Shown: positions 37,113-46,626 of the stretch, piece by piece
Layout: every line of letters starts with the position of its first letter
How positions within the stretch are numbered: position 1 is the first letter of the stretch
Assembly: GCA_947499155.1 (NCBI GenBank)
Contig: CANMND010000001.1
Span: 434,001 to 498,000, forward strand
Length of the DNA stretch: 64,000 nucleotides
DNA from: an uncultured Sphingomonadales bacterium
Lineage (GTDB): Bacteria; Pseudomonadota; Alphaproteobacteria; Sphingomonadales; Rhodothalassiaceae
Direction: 5' to 3'
Position numbers and translations under genes: made by a program
Notes under the pieces: generated by a model
What the model saw: the letters and a program-made list of their open reading frames with translations, nothing else
Told to the model about the DNA's origin: nothing
Database searches by the model: none

Positions 37113-38117
37113 TTAATCACGTTTATGAATAATCGGTGCATCAGGGTAAAAGGCATGGAAGGCAAAAGCAAAATCCACCCCATGCACCACATCCTCAAGA
37201 CCATCAGGTGTTTTGCGCTGCACGCTGACATTACCCACATCCCGTGACCGGTCGATCTCATGGGCGTCCAAAGCGCTGGCCTGACCTGGCACCCACTCCA
37301 AAATCAAACCATCATCGGTTTCGATGCGCGTTTCCTGGCGCAACAAGTCCAGCGTCCACGCCCGTTCGCCCACGCTCACCACACGAGCCATGGCGGGGAT
37401 ATCCTTGGGCAGGCTGCCATCATACAGAAATGGTCGGGCAAGACTGTCATAGCCTTCATAGGGATTGGCCCCATAAAGCCCCGCACGGCTATGAGGACGC
37501 TTTAGGACCTTGCCGTGGGGGAAACGCTCTTTAAACCGGGCAAAGCTTTCCAGCCGGGATGGCAAGCGCTCCAGTTCAGCCCCCATCATCTCACCGACAA
37601 TGGCGGTGCCGGTGAATTGCTGCCACCAGCTTTGGGTTTGCCGGTCATACATCACCAGATCCGAATTGCGCAGCTTGCCAGTAGTGCCAAATTCCAGTTC
37701 ACGGCCATCATATTGTCGCTCAAACACGATGGCCGCATTGCACAAAGGGCAGAATGTGACAGCAACGGGCACGTCATTGATGCGGTCATTGGCGATTTCG
37801 TGGCGTGTCATGATGGCCAGTGGATAGGCCCGCGCTTCGCCTGCGACCTCAAGACTTATCACCGGCGAACGGTCCGTCAACCAATCGGCGTCACTGATCG
37901 CTTCAAATGTGGGCCGGTCGATGGACGGAATGCCGTCTTTGGGAGGGCCACCAGAGAAAATCTCGGATAAGTCCACCGAATGCCTAGTGAAATCGGTATT
38001 TTTCCACTCCATCTGCCAGCCGCGCGGGATGTCTTGCGCTGCAACCATTTGGGGCGCGAGAAAAGCCGTCACAGCAAATAGCCAGAGGGCGGACAAGGCA
38101 ATCAATCGAGTTTTCAT
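37113..38117 (-). CDS. DUF3179 domain protein, secreted
   Basis: The 334-residue precursor has a signal peptide (TRLIALSALWLFAVTAFLAP, cleavage near VAAQ). The DUF3179 domain covers most of the rest: EARAYPLAIMTRHEIANDRI, VTFCPLCNAAIVFER with two closely spaced cysteines (CPLC), FGTTGKLRNSDLVMYDRQTQSWWQQF, and PYEGYD near the C-terminal quarter. The CPLC pair may bind a metal or form a disulfide. The function of DUF3179 is not established; it is found in exported proteins of bacteria and archaea. The GGGGGC before ATG 38117 supports the start. It stands alone on its strand, 78 bases from the transporter gene. Confidence 0.85.
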   Translation of the reverse strand: MKTRLIALSALWLFAVTAFLAPQMVAAQDIPRGWQMEWKNTDFTRHSVDLSEIFSGGPPKDGIPSIDRPTFEAISDADWLTDRSPVISLEVAGEARAYPLAIMTRHEIANDRINDVPVAVTFCPLCNAAIVFERQYDGRELEFGTTGKLRNSDLVMYDRQTQSWWQQFTGTAIVGEMMGAELERLPSRLESFARFKERFPHGKVLKRPHSRAGLYGANPYEGYDSLARPFLYDGSLPKDIPAMARVVSVGERAWTLDLLRQETRIETDDGLILEWVPGQASALDAHEIDRSRDVGNVSVQRKTPDGLEDVVHGVDFAFAFHAFYPDAPIIHKRD

Positions 38118-38195
38118 GCCCCCACCCTATCAGCTTTTTGTCAGCTGACCGATCACACTCCTTCAAGGACGCTCAAACCGTTGTGAGGCTGTAGC

Positions 38196-39569
38196 CTAAA
38201 CAAGATTGACCACAAGCAAAGCAAGCACCACCACAGGCGTCACTCGCCGAATTGCAAAAAGCCACAGCTTGAACAAGGGCCCGTCTTTTACCCCCAGTTC
38301 ATCAAGAACCGCCTGCCGCGAAAGTACACGACCGGCAAACCACGCAATCAGCAACGCACCGATAGGCAGGACCAGCGTATCAATCCCTGTGGTGATCAGC
38401 GTGAAAAAAGTCTTGTCCTCAAAGCCGGGGATAAAGGCGAGCGGGTGAAAGTCTGCCCATATATTAAAGCTGAACACCGTGAGCAGCCCCAGAAGCCAGC
38501 TTGCGATACCCGCCACCAGCGTCCCGGTCATGCGACCCATACCGCGCTCTGAAAACCACGCAGCAGTTGGTTCATAAAGGGAAATCGCCGAAGTGAGCGC
38601 TGCCAGAAGCAAAAAGAAGAAAAACAGGGTTCCCAAAAGCCCGCCAAAGGGCATGCCGGCAAAAGCAATCGGCAAGGTGACGAAAAGAAGCCCAGGACCG
38701 CCCGATGGATCAAGCCCATTGGCAAAAACGATCGGGAATATGGCAAGACCTGCCAGTAAAGCCACCGCCGTATCGGCTGCAATAACCAGCAATGATGCCT
38801 GAAAGATTGACGTATTGTTCGGTAAATAGGCACCAAACATCATCACGCCACCAATGCCGACAGACAGGGTGAAAAATGCCTGTCCAAGGGCTGCCATCAC
38901 CATTTTGGGTGTCAGTTTGGAAAAATCCGGTGCAAAAAGATAGGTGACAGCCTCTGCCATGGCGCCTTCTATCAAGGCGTAGACCACAAGCGCTATCAGC
39001 AACAGGCCAAGTGCCGGGGTCATGATGGTCACCGCGCGCTCGATCCCTGCCCTGACGCCCAAGGCAACAATGGCAAGTGACATCAGGATGAAACCGCCTT
39101 GCCAGAACAAAAGGCGCGGCACTGACGCCTGAAGCGTTGCAAACTGTGATTCTGCCCCTGCCGCATCAAGATTTGTAAACTGGCCACTCGCACCGCTCAC
39201 CATATAATCCAGTGTCCAGCCAGCGACGACTGAATAAAAGCTCATGACCAGAAGGGCAGCCACAAGCCCGAACAGGCCTGGAATACGCCAGTGTCGCGAG
39301 CGTCCGTGTTCAACCGCCTGTTTGCTCAGGGCCTCAGGCGGGCTCGCTGCGCCCCGTCTGCCGATAACCACTTCAGCAACAAATATGGGCGCAGAAATAA
39401 CCACAAGGCCCAGCAGATAGACCATAACGAAGGCAGCGCCCCCGTTTTCACCGGCCATATAGGGAAATTTCCATACATTCCCAAGGCCAACAGCCGCCCC
39501 CACTGCGGCCATGACAAATGCCAGTCGAGATGAAAATTTCTCAATTGGTGAAGATGTTTTATGCCCCAC
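38196..39569 (-). CDS. Sodium-dependent neurotransmitter-symporter (NSS) family transporter
   Basis: The 457-residue product begins with RLAFVMAAVGAAVGLGNVWK-type residues: KFSSRLAFVMAAVGAAVGLG NVWKFPYMAGENGGAAF, the TM1 sodium- and substrate-binding signature of the NSS/SNF family. About 11-12 membrane segments follow, as expected for LeuT-fold symporters that take up amino acids with Na+. The start is GTG at 39569 with GGAAA upstream. The gene is divergent from an AgcS symporter gene across a 137-base gap that should hold both promoters. The substrate is not predictable from sequence; many bacterial members carry tyrosine, tryptophan or leucine. Confidence 0.93.
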   Translation of the reverse strand: MGHKTSSPIEKFSSRLAFVMAAVGAAVGLGNVWKFPYMAGENGGAAFVMVYLLGLVVISAPIFVAEVVIGRRGAASPPEALSKQAVEHGRSRHWRIPGLFGLVAALLVMSFYSVVAGWTLDYMVSGASGQFTNLDAAGAESQFATLQASVPRLLFWQGGFILMSLAIVALGVRAGIERAVTIMTPALGLLLIALVVYALIEGAMAEAVTYLFAPDFSKLTPKMVMAALGQAFFTLSVGIGGVMMFGAYLPNNTSIFQASLLVIAADTAVALLAGLAIFPIVFANGLDPSGGPGLLFVTLPIAFAGMPFGGLLGTLFFFFLLLAALTSAISLYEPTAAWFSERGMGRMTGTLVAGIASWLLGLLTVFSFNIWADFHPLAFIPGFEDKTFFTLITTGIDTLVLPIGALLIAWFAGRVLSRQAVLDELGVKDGPLFKLWLFAIRRVTPVVVLALLVVNLV

Positions 39570-39706
39570 GAACCATTTCCTGTTATGTCATTTGAGGCGA
39601 CCATGGCAGAGAATGCCTGTTCCGTACAGATGCTTCACCCTTGGCTAAAGAGGTTCTTAGGGCATAAGCTGTGACCACATTTGTTTACAGGAAAGAAATA
39701 CGCCTT

Positions 39707-41203
39707 ATGACTGTCAGACTTTCCGCCTGGGGGGCAGGTATCGCGAGTTTATTGGCGGCGATACTGTATTCGTCGGCAGCACATGCCTCTATCATTGATA
39801 CCGCCATTAACGGCCTGAGCAGCACTGTCTTCTACCAGATCAAGATATTTGGCACGCCTGTTGAACTTATTGTGATCTGGATGGCGCTGCCGATGTTGTT
39901 TTTGACCGTTTATTTCGGCTTCATCAACCTCCGTTCGTTCAGACTGGCAAGCCGAATCTTGCGTGGGCGCTATCGCGATGACAAAGCACCTGGCGAGGTC
40001 ACCCAGTTTCAGGCCCTGTCCACAGCACTTTCCGGTACTGTCGGCCTTGGTAATATCGCAGGGGTCGCCATCGCCATCGCCATGGGCGGCCCTGGGGCAG
40101 CCTTTTGGATGACGGTTATCGGCTTTTTCGCCATGACCCTGAAATTTGCCGAATGTACGCTGGGCGTCAAATATCGCAAGGAACACAAAGACGGGACCAT
40201 ATCCGGCGGCCCCATGTATTATCTGCAAAAAGGGCTTGCCGTTCGTGGCTGGAAACGTTTTGGCGCCATTCTTGCGTGGTCTTATGCAATTTTTGCCATA
40301 CCATCGCTACTGCAAATTGCACAAGTCAACCAGTCCTATTCCCAGATATCGGCCGTCACCGGCATATCGGCACCATGGACATTCGGGTTCATCATGGCTG
40401 CTCTTGTCGCCGTCGTCATCATCGGCGGCATTACAAATATCGCACGCGTTACTGTCCGTCTCGTACCTCTGATGGCCTTCATATATATAGGGGCTGCACT
40501 CTTTATTATTCTCGCACATGCGAGCGCAATTCCTGCCGCCATTGGCCTGATCCTGAGTGAAGCATTGCGTCCCGAAGCCGGCATAGGTGCCATTGTAGGT
40601 GCATTTGTCTGGGGCATGCGGCGCGCGGTTTATTCAACAGAAGCAGGGCTAGGATCCGCTACGATTGCACATGCTGCTGCGAAAACGCGTGAGCCGGTCT
40701 CAGAAGGGCTGGTCGCATTGATGGAGCCCTTTATCGATACGGTGGTCATCTGCACCATGACCGCCCTTGTAATAGTTGTTACAGGTGCATATCAGATAGA
40801 CGGCCTGACTGATATTCAAATGACAAGCTGGGCCTTTAACAGCGTCATTGAAGGGTTCGACATTGTCCTCGCTGTGGCGGTTGTCTTGTTTGCCTATTCA
40901 ACAATTATCAGCTGGGGCTATTATTCCAGCAAAATCTGGGCGTTTGTCTTTGGACCGTCACAATTATCTAACACTTTGTTCAAGATTATCTATGTCGCCG
41001 CCATCATTCCTGGCGGAGTGTTTTCTGTCGCCCAGGTTTTCGATATCATGGACAGCTTCTTTTTCCTGATGGCCGTCCCCAATATCATTGGCATTTATCT
41101 GATGGCTGGCGAGTTGAAGCGTGACATTCGCAGCTATCATGGTCGCCTGAAAAGTGGTGAGATTAAAATGGTTTCGCAAACTGCGACACAGGCAGCGGAG
41201 TGA
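39707..41203 (+). CDS. Sodium:alanine/glycine symporter family protein
   Basis: The 498-residue product is an AgcS-type (alanine/glycine:cation symporter) membrane protein. Family blocks: TQFQALSTALSGTVGLGNIAGVA (the glycine-rich sodium/substrate region), GGPGAAFWMTVIGFFAMTLKF, CTLGVKYR, GGPMYYLQKGL and RRAVYSTEAGLGSATIAHAA. About ten membrane segments are visible. The N-terminus has a signal-like helix (AWGAGIASLLAAILYSSAAH). It imports alanine or glycine with Na+ in the family's known members. ATG 39707 is chosen (AGGAAAG, 11 bases upstream) over a GTG 36 bases earlier. It is divergent from the NSS transporter and is followed 54 bases later by the SDR gene. Confidence 0.93.
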   Translation: MTVRLSAWGAGIASLLAAILYSSAAHASIIDTAINGLSSTVFYQIKIFGTPVELIVIWMALPMLFLTVYFGFINLRSFRLASRILRGRYRDDKAPGEVTQFQALSTALSGTVGLGNIAGVAIAIAMGGPGAAFWMTVIGFFAMTLKFAECTLGVKYRKEHKDGTISGGPMYYLQKGLAVRGWKRFGAILAWSYAIFAIPSLLQIAQVNQSYSQISAVTGISAPWTFGFIMAALVAVVIIGGITNIARVTVRLVPLMAFIYIGAALFIILAHASAIPAAIGLILSEALRPEAGIGAIVGAFVWGMRRAVYSTEAGLGSATIAHAAAKTREPVSEGLVALMEPFIDTVVICTMTALVIVVTGAYQIDGLTDIQMTSWAFNSVIEGFDIVLAVAVVLFAYSTIISWGYYSSKIWAFVFGPSQLSNTLFKIIYVAAIIPGGVFSVAQVFDIMDSFFFLMAVPNIIGIYLMAGELKRDIRSYHGRLKSGEIKMVSQTATQAAE

Positions 41204-41257
41204 CACGTATCCATGTAAGCAATATTTTCGGACCCGATAAGCATAAGGAAGATACAA

Positions 41258-41959
41258 ATGGCTGCACCTATCTGCGCAATTATTGGTGTTGGTCCCGGTA
41301 ACGGGATGGCGCTGGCCAGACGTTTTGCTGCTGGCGGTTATGATCTGGCTTTGATGTCACGAAGCCAGGAAAAGCTCGACATGTTCAAAAGTCAGCTCGC
41401 CGATGCCAACACCTTTCCTTGTGATGCCCGTGACGCCGACAGCGTCAGGCGGGCTTTTAAACAGGTGCAGGAGACAATGGGGCCTGTGGATGTATTGTGT
41501 TACAATGCAGGTGGCGGCGCATGGGCGACGCCCGAGGACACGACGGTCGAAGATATGGACAATGCCTTTCATATTAACGCCTCAGGCCTTTTAATATCCG
41601 CACAGCAGGTCCTCCCGGCCATGGTCAAACGAGGTAGCGGCTCCATTATGATATCAGGTGCAACCGCATCCTTGCGGGGTGGACCAAAAATGACTGCATT
41701 CGCTGCCGCCAAGGCTGCCCAGAGATCCATTGCCCAGTCCCTTGCCAGAACCTATGGCCCGCAAGGGATCCATATCTCATTGTTCATCCTTGACGGCATG
41801 ATTGATCTGCCGCGCAGCCGTAAATTGCTGCCGGACAAGCCCGACACATTTTTTATGAAAGCCGACGATATCGCCGACACCATTTACCACACCGCCCACC
41901 AGCAAAAGTCCGCCTGGACGTTTGAACTGGACATGCGGCCGTTCGTCGAACGCTGGTAA
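41258..41959 (+). CDS. Short-chain dehydrogenase/reductase-like protein lacking the catalytic Tyr
   Basis: The 233-residue product has an SDR Rossmann fold: IIGVGPGNGMALARRF (residues 8-23) for the cofactor, LCYNAGGGAW (NAG motif at 83-85), SGSIMISGATAS with Ser133. The motif that should be YxxxK reads F148-A-A-A-K152. The catalytic tyrosine is replaced by phenylalanine, so ordinary oxidoreductase chemistry is doubtful; the opening GVGPGNG is also atypical. It may be a binding or scaffold SDR. Its stop is one base before the methionine aminopeptidase start, so they are co-transcribed. Confidence 0.8.
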   Translation: MAAPICAIIGVGPGNGMALARRFAAGGYDLALMSRSQEKLDMFKSQLADANTFPCDARDADSVRRAFKQVQETMGPVDVLCYNAGGGAWATPEDTTVEDMDNAFHINASGLLISAQQVLPAMVKRGSGSIMISGATASLRGGPKMTAFAAAKAAQRSIAQSLARTYGPQGIHISLFILDGMIDLPRSRKLLPDKPDTFFMKADDIADTIYHTAHQQKSAWTFELDMRPFVERW

Positions 41960-41960
41960 C

Positions 41961-42710
41961 ATGATCATAGAGTCTGATCGGGATATTGAGGGGCTGAAGC
42001 GTGCCGGTGCCGCCGTATCCCGCGCCCTTGCTGCCATGAAAGCTGCGGTCCGTCCCGGCATTACACCACTGGAGCTTGATGAGATTGGTGCGCGTGTATT
42101 GGAAGAGCTGGGGGCAAGATCGGCGCCAAAACTGGCCTATAACTTTCCGTCATTTACCTGTATTTCCGTTGGCAGCGCCTGCGCCCATGGCATAGCCGAT
42201 GACACACCGCTTGCCGATGGCGTCATGCTGAATATCGATGTCTCGGCAGAATTGGATGGTTACTGGTCCGATATGGGTGCCAGCATGGTGGCCGGAGCCG
42301 CCCGACCCGACCAGTTACGCCTGTTACAGGCCACCCGTCACGCCCAATATTCGGCCATGATGGCTGTCCGCGCTGGGTCTCCCATCAATCTTATTGGCAA
42401 AATGGTTGAACGCATCGCAGATCATGCTGACTATCAGATTGCCCCAGACTTGAACGGCCACGGTGTCGGCCGCTCCATCCATCAGGACCCGACCATCCCC
42501 AACTGGTACGACCCCGACGACCAGCGCGTCCTGCAAAAAGGCCAGGTCATCACCATCGAACCCTTCCTCACCCCCGGTTCAGGCGAAATCTATACCGACA
42601 GAGACGGCTGGACCTTGAGGACCCGCGACGGCGCCCCCATGGCCCAATTCGAACACAGCTTCATAATAACCGACCGCCACCCCATCATACTGACAACAAT
42701 GCCTGATTGA
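41961..42710 (+). CDS. map: Type I methionine aminopeptidase
   Basis: The 249-residue cytosolic metalloenzyme removes N-terminal methionine from new proteins. The five metal ligands are visible: Asp93 (MLNIDVSAELDG), Asp104 (YWSDMGAS), His167 (LNGHGVGRSIHQDP), Glu200 (ITIEPFL) and Glu231 (QFEHSFI). His76 (CAHGIADDT) is the conserved substrate-binding histidine. There is no N-terminal zinc-finger extension. It begins one base after the SDR stop codon. As a genome often has another map gene, this could be a second copy; the essential one is usually near the ribosomal protein genes. Confidence 0.92.
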   Translation: MIIESDRDIEGLKRAGAAVSRALAAMKAAVRPGITPLELDEIGARVLEELGARSAPKLAYNFPSFTCISVGSACAHGIADDTPLADGVMLNIDVSAELDGYWSDMGASMVAGAARPDQLRLLQATRHAQYSAMMAVRAGSPINLIGKMVERIADHADYQIAPDLNGHGVGRSIHQDPTIPNWYDPDDQRVLQKGQVITIEPFLTPGSGEIYTDRDGWTLRTRDGAPMAQFEHSFIITDRHPIILTTMPD

Positions 42711-42734
42711 ACCAAGAGCAGCCGGCATAACCCC

Positions 42735-43265
42735 TTAATGCAGCCCCAGAAACAGGCCTTCATGGAAGACCAAAGGCGCGCCGGGGCGGGTGGAGACTCT
42801 TTCTACCTTGCCCAGGATGATCTGGTGGTCGCCGCCGGGGTAAACGGCGAAGCGGCGGCATTCGAAGACGGACAGGGCCTCATCGAAAAGCGGGATGCCG
42901 CCCAGGCCCTCATAGACATGGAGTCCTTTAAAACGGTCACCCAGCGGCATGGCGAATTGCCGGGCCACCTCTTCTTGTTCATGGGCAAGGATACTGATTG
43001 CGAAATGATCAGCGGCCACAAAGGCTTCGCGAGTGGCGGCCTGTTCCTCAATGCTCCACAAGACCAGAGGCGGGTCAAGGCTGACTGAGGCAAAGCTGTT
43101 GATGGTAATCCCGATCCTGCTGCCATCCGCACCCAAAGCCGTCACCACCGCTACCCCTGTGGGATAGCGACCAAGGGCCGATCTGAAGGCACGGCGATCA
43201 TGATCTATTGGCAATCCATAGGCCGTATCAAATGCGAAACTGTCGGACGGTGGCCTTCTGGTCAT
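42735..43265 (-). CDS. Flavin reductase family protein (FMN-binding split barrel)
   Basis: The 176-residue product is of the flavin-reductase-like split-barrel type: RRAFRSALGRYPTGVAVVTA, the FMN-binding GITINSFASVSLDPPLVLWS, FAISILAHEQEEVARQFA, and GGDHQIILGKVERVS near the C-terminus. Such proteins reduce FMN/FAD with NAD(P)H and supply a two-component monooxygenase. No oxygenase partner is next to it. ATG 43265 has no clear ribosome site. It is convergent with map and lies after a terminator on the same strand. Confidence 0.9.
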   Translation of the reverse strand: MTRRPPSDSFAFDTAYGLPIDHDRRAFRSALGRYPTGVAVVTALGADGSRIGITINSFASVSLDPPLVLWSIEEQAATREAFVAADHFAISILAHEQEEVARQFAMPLGDRFKGLHVYEGLGGIPLFDEALSVFECRRFAVYPGGDHQIILGKVERVSTRPGAPLVFHEGLFLGLH

Positions 43266-43279
43266 ACATCAATTCTCAA

Positions 43280-43311
43280 AAACGAGGTGCGCCTGATCAT
43301 CAGACGCACCT
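43280..43311 (-). terminator. Terminator after the metallo-beta-lactamase-fold gene
   Basis: On the minus strand a 7-base outer stem (AGGTGCG / CGCACCT) with an inner palindromic CTGATGATCAG loop is followed by CGTTTTTG. It lies 35 bases after the stop of the MBL gene and before the flavin reductase start. Confidence 0.7.
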
Positions 43312-43345
43312 ATAATAACAAGCAGTTCGTACCTTAGCCGCGTCT

Positions 43346-44245
43346 TTAATGTTCGGCAGCCAGACTGCGGTAAACGGCTGTGATAAAGGCATCCGGCCCG
43401 ATAAAGCCCTGCCCCCACTCTTCGTCATACTCAGCCATCGGGTGGGCGGCAATTATTTTATCAAGGGTTTGGCCGTCGGCTTTAAGAGTACTCACCCGCT
43501 CGCGCGCCAGTTTCAGCATGTTGAGCGCCCGTTCGAGCCCTTGGCGATCTGTAAGCGGGCCGTGACCACCTATAATCGCTGTTTGTTCATCGGACAAAGC
43601 ATGCGCCCTTTCAAGACCTGCGATCATACCTTCAAGGGACCCGCCACTATCCAGGTCGATAAAAGGATAGCGATCCACAAATAACAGGTCGCCCATGTGC
43701 AAGACATTCGTCTCAGCAAAGTAGATAAAGCTGTCCCCGTCCGTGTGGGCATGGGCGACATAATGGGCGCGTACGGTCTCGCCCAGATGCATAGTCAACT
43801 GGTCATTGAAGGTGAGGTCCGGCAGACCGTCATAAAGAACACCGCTTCGGCCTTCTTTGTCTGCAAGACGCTTATAGACATTGTCATGGGCAATGATAAT
43901 GACACCGCCTTTGCCGAGATTTTCATTCCCGCCGGTATGATCCCCGTGCCAATGGGTGTTCACCACAAATTTCACTGGACCACTGTCAAGGGCTTCCACC
44001 GCCTTTAAAATACGGTCGGTGAGAGGAGCAAACTGGTCGTCAATCAGGACAACGCCGTCGGCTGTCGTCAGAGCGCCGATATTGCCGCCAGCACCGAACA
44101 GTACATGGATATTACCTCTGACATGCTCGACCCTTATTTCGACATCAGACAGGTCACGCTGTGCAAATGCCTCATTTCCTATGCTGAGCAGCAGTGCCAG
44201 CAGAACTCCCAAAAGTGCTGCAGCAAGTTGGATTATCCATTGCAT
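43346..44245 (-). CDS. Metallo-beta-lactamase-fold hydrolase, exported
   Basis: The 299-residue precursor has a signal peptide (IIQLAAALLGVLLALLLSIG, cleavage near AFAQ). The MBL-fold metal motif HWHGDHTGG (H98, H100, D102, H103) is complete, with later histidines in HAHTDGDSFI and IGGHGPLTD. It closely resembles the secreted MBL-fold hydrolases common in alphaproteobacteria and marine bacteria, not the clinical carbapenemases. Substrate unknown; candidates are lactones, phosphoesters or sulfur compounds. It lies 42 bases downstream of the acyl-CoA ligase gene on the same strand and may be in the same transcript. Confidence 0.9.
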   Translation of the reverse strand: MQWIIQLAAALLGVLLALLLSIGNEAFAQRDLSDVEIRVEHVRGNIHVLFGAGGNIGALTTADGVVLIDDQFAPLTDRILKAVEALDSGPVKFVVNTHWHGDHTGGNENLGKGGVIIIAHDNVYKRLADKEGRSGVLYDGLPDLTFNDQLTMHLGETVRAHYVAHAHTDGDSFIYFAETNVLHMGDLLFVDRYPFIDLDSGGSLEGMIAGLERAHALSDEQTAIIGGHGPLTDRQGLERALNMLKLARERVSTLKADGQTLDKIIAAHPMAEYDEEWGQGFIGPDAFITAVYRSLAAEH

Positions 44246-44287
44246 ATCGCTTGTCTCCCATCGCTGTCGCCTTGTGAGTTTAGTGCT

Positions 44288-46123
44288 TCAAAGCCCCTTT
44301 TGTGACGGCTGCATGGATATTGAGGTATCGCGTCCTGCACCGTATAAAGCCTCAAGCCTTTCATGATACGCCTTTGAGATAATGTGGCGACGGATTTTCA
44401 ATGTTGGCGTCATCTGTTCATTGTCGATGGAAAAGGGAGTATCTGCAATCGTAAATCGACGCACTCTTTCCGCGCTGGACAAACGAGCATTCACGCGAGA
44501 AACCACAGCATCGAGTGCTTTATGAAGTTCCTTGTCGCCATGGACAGCTGAAAGGTCAGAGCTTTTATTGTTTTCTTTTGCCCAGAGCGACAGCCAATCA
44601 GGATCTGGCACCACCAGCCCGACAAGATAGGGCTTTCCTTCACCATAAATCATCACCTGGGCGATTTCACCTTCAAGGGACAGCATCCCTTCCACACGCT
44701 GTGGAGAGATATTTTCGCCCTTGTCACTGACGATGATATCTTTTTTGCGGTCTGTGATCACCAGATGACCGTCTTCATCAATAAAGCCGATATCACCGGT
44801 ATGCAGCCAGCCGTCTCTCAGGGCCGCCGCACTCGCCCGGTCATCCTCCCAATAGCCTTTCATCACCAGATCACCACGGACCAGAATTTCACCATCATCA
44901 GCTATCTCCACCGTCACATCTTTCATGGGTGGACCGACAGTATGGACTTTGGCCTGAAGTGGTCGGTTGACAGAAATGATCGGTGCCGATTCCGTCTGGC
45001 CATAGCCTTGCAACAAGGGCAAGCCGAGGCCGACAAAAAACTCACCCACCTCCTTGTTGAGAGGCGCTCCACCAGATACCAGCGCCTTCAGCCTGCCGCC
45101 AAAGCGCTTGCGGACTTTTGATCTAACAAGAATATCCAGCACCCGGTCTTCAAGGCGCTCAAAAAAACCAAGGGATTTGGGATCGTAAAACCGACGCACT
45201 CCTAAGGAGAGTGCGCGATCAAACAACTTTTGCCGCGCGCCGCCTTCCTTTTCCACCTGTCGCAACACGCGATTACGCAGCATCTCAAAAAGGCGCGGCA
45301 CAACAACCATGATCGTAGGCTTTGCTTCCGCCATATTGCTCGCCAGCTTGTCGAGGCTTTCCGCATAATAAATCTGAGCACCGATAGCGACGGGAAGCGC
45401 CTGTCCTGCTGAATGCTCATACGCATGACTCAGTGGCAGAAAGGATAAAAACACATTGTCATAAAGACCAACGTCTTCCAATACTTCACACGCCCCGGCG
45501 CAGTTATGAAGCAAGGCTCCATGATGAAGCTTCACACCCTTGGGGGCGCCGCCGGTACCAGATGTATAAATCACGCACGCAATATCATCGCGTGATATGG
45601 TGGATGCAGCCTCTCGTACAATATCCACTGATGGCGACTGATCGGCTAGAAGCTCGTCCCACATAACGACCCGGGCATTAAGACTTTGGCTGATATTTGG
45701 GTCTTCCATGGCAATGACGAACTCAGCGGTGTCACTTAAGTGAACAGCCGGCAAAACTGTCCGGGCAAGACGGGCTGAGGAGATAATTACACCGCGGGCA
45801 CGACTGTTCTCCAGAATATGCTGATAATCGGCAGTGGTGGACGTTGTATAAGCAGGAACCGTAATCGCACCCGCTGCCATGATCGCAAAATCAGCGATGA
45901 GCCATTCGGGGCGATTTTCTGATATCAGGGCCACCCGATCTCCGGCGCGGACACCTTGTGCAATCAAGGCTCGCGACAGACGCGCGACCCTGCTTGCCGT
46001 CTCGGCCCAACTTATGGGCTGGTAAGAACCGGATAGCTTCACCCACAAAAATGGTTTTTCCCCGTACTTTTCTGCCTGATCGAACAGCACCTCTACCAGG
46101 TTCTGGTAATCTTCCGGCTTCAT
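44288..46123 (-). CDS. Long-chain acyl-CoA synthetase (AMP-forming)
   Basis: The 611-residue product activates fatty acids to acyl-CoA. The ANL-superfamily motifs are visible: YTSGTGGAPKGVKLHH (phosphate loop), YGQTESAPIIS (A5), and DGWLHTGDIGFIDEDGHLVI then DRKKDIIVSDKGENISPQ (hinge and A8). The N-terminal part (GDRVALISENRPEWLIADFA) also fits. The length and DRKKDII fit the eukaryotic/mycobacterial-like FadD15 subgroup of long-chain enzymes rather than E. coli FadD. The ATG follows GGGGAG. A PilZ gene lies divergently, with 176 bases between. Confidence 0.92.
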   Translation of the reverse strand: MKPEDYQNLVEVLFDQAEKYGEKPFLWVKLSGSYQPISWAETASRVARLSRALIAQGVRAGDRVALISENRPEWLIADFAIMAAGAITVPAYTTSTTADYQHILENSRARGVIISSARLARTVLPAVHLSDTAEFVIAMEDPNISQSLNARVVMWDELLADQSPSVDIVREAASTISRDDIACVIYTSGTGGAPKGVKLHHGALLHNCAGACEVLEDVGLYDNVFLSFLPLSHAYEHSAGQALPVAIGAQIYYAESLDKLASNMAEAKPTIMVVVPRLFEMLRNRVLRQVEKEGGARQKLFDRALSLGVRRFYDPKSLGFFERLEDRVLDILVRSKVRKRFGGRLKALVSGGAPLNKEVGEFFVGLGLPLLQGYGQTESAPIISVNRPLQAKVHTVGPPMKDVTVEIADDGEILVRGDLVMKGYWEDDRASAAALRDGWLHTGDIGFIDEDGHLVITDRKKDIIVSDKGENISPQRVEGMLSLEGEIAQVMIYGEGKPYLVGLVVPDPDWLSLWAKENNKSSDLSAVHGDKELHKALDAVVSRVNARLSSAERVRRFTIADTPFSIDNEQMTPTLKIRRHIISKAYHERLEALYGAGRDTSISMQPSQKGL

Positions 46124-46299
46124 CCCACACTCCCCGACGTAATCACTTTATTTCATTCTTATGTTATCTGACCAAATAACTGACTGCATAGCCAACATAT
46201 TGAAAATCCAACTGCATAATTCTTCACCTGCTCTTAACATTCAATACCTTATGGTCCAATCGACAACGGTTTTAAAACATCAGGGAATTAACGGGCATT

Positions 46300-46626
46300 A
46301 TGACTGATACAGGAAAAAACAGGCGTGGCGATGGCCGCCTTGCTGTGACCTGGCGCGGATCCGTAACTCTGCAAGATGATCGCAGTTTCGATTGTATGGT
46401 CTGTGATGTTTCTCTGGCCGGAACACTGGTCAAATCCGACGCTCCTGTCCAAAGTGGTGAAGAAGTGCTTCTGGCTATTCCAACGCTAGGAGACTTTGCT
46501 GGCGAGGTCCAGTGGACACAGGTCGGTTTTTTCGGCCTGACTATTCTGGCCGGACCGGACCTTTTATTGAAGCGGATAGCAGAAGAAAACGAAAATTATC
46601 CCCGCCTTGGGCAAAACGACACTTGA
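46300..46626 (+). CDS. PilZ-domain protein (cyclic-di-GMP receptor)
   Basis: The 108-residue product is a stand-alone PilZ domain. The N-terminal arginine-rich c-di-GMP motif is KNRRGDGR (R-x-x-x-R pattern), followed by VCDVSLAGTLV carrying the D/N-x-S-x-x-G motif, and VQWTQVGFFGLTI. The two motifs together bind a c-di-GMP dimer. No other domain is fused, so its output must come through a partner protein. The gene stands alone, with an AT-rich upstream region of 176 bases. A partially AT-rich inverted repeat lies downstream (see rejected items). Confidence 0.8.
   Translation: MTDTGKNRRGDGRLAVTWRGSVTLQDDRSFDCMVCDVSLAGTLVKSDAPVQSGEEVLLAIPTLGDFAGEVQWTQVGFFGLTILAGPDLLLKRIAEENENYPRLGQNDT

Noticed and set aside
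43346..44245. Metallo-beta-lactamase-fold protein as an antibiotic resistance gene
   Set aside because: The fold covers many hydrolases, and there is no resistance context or close likeness to clinical enzymes.
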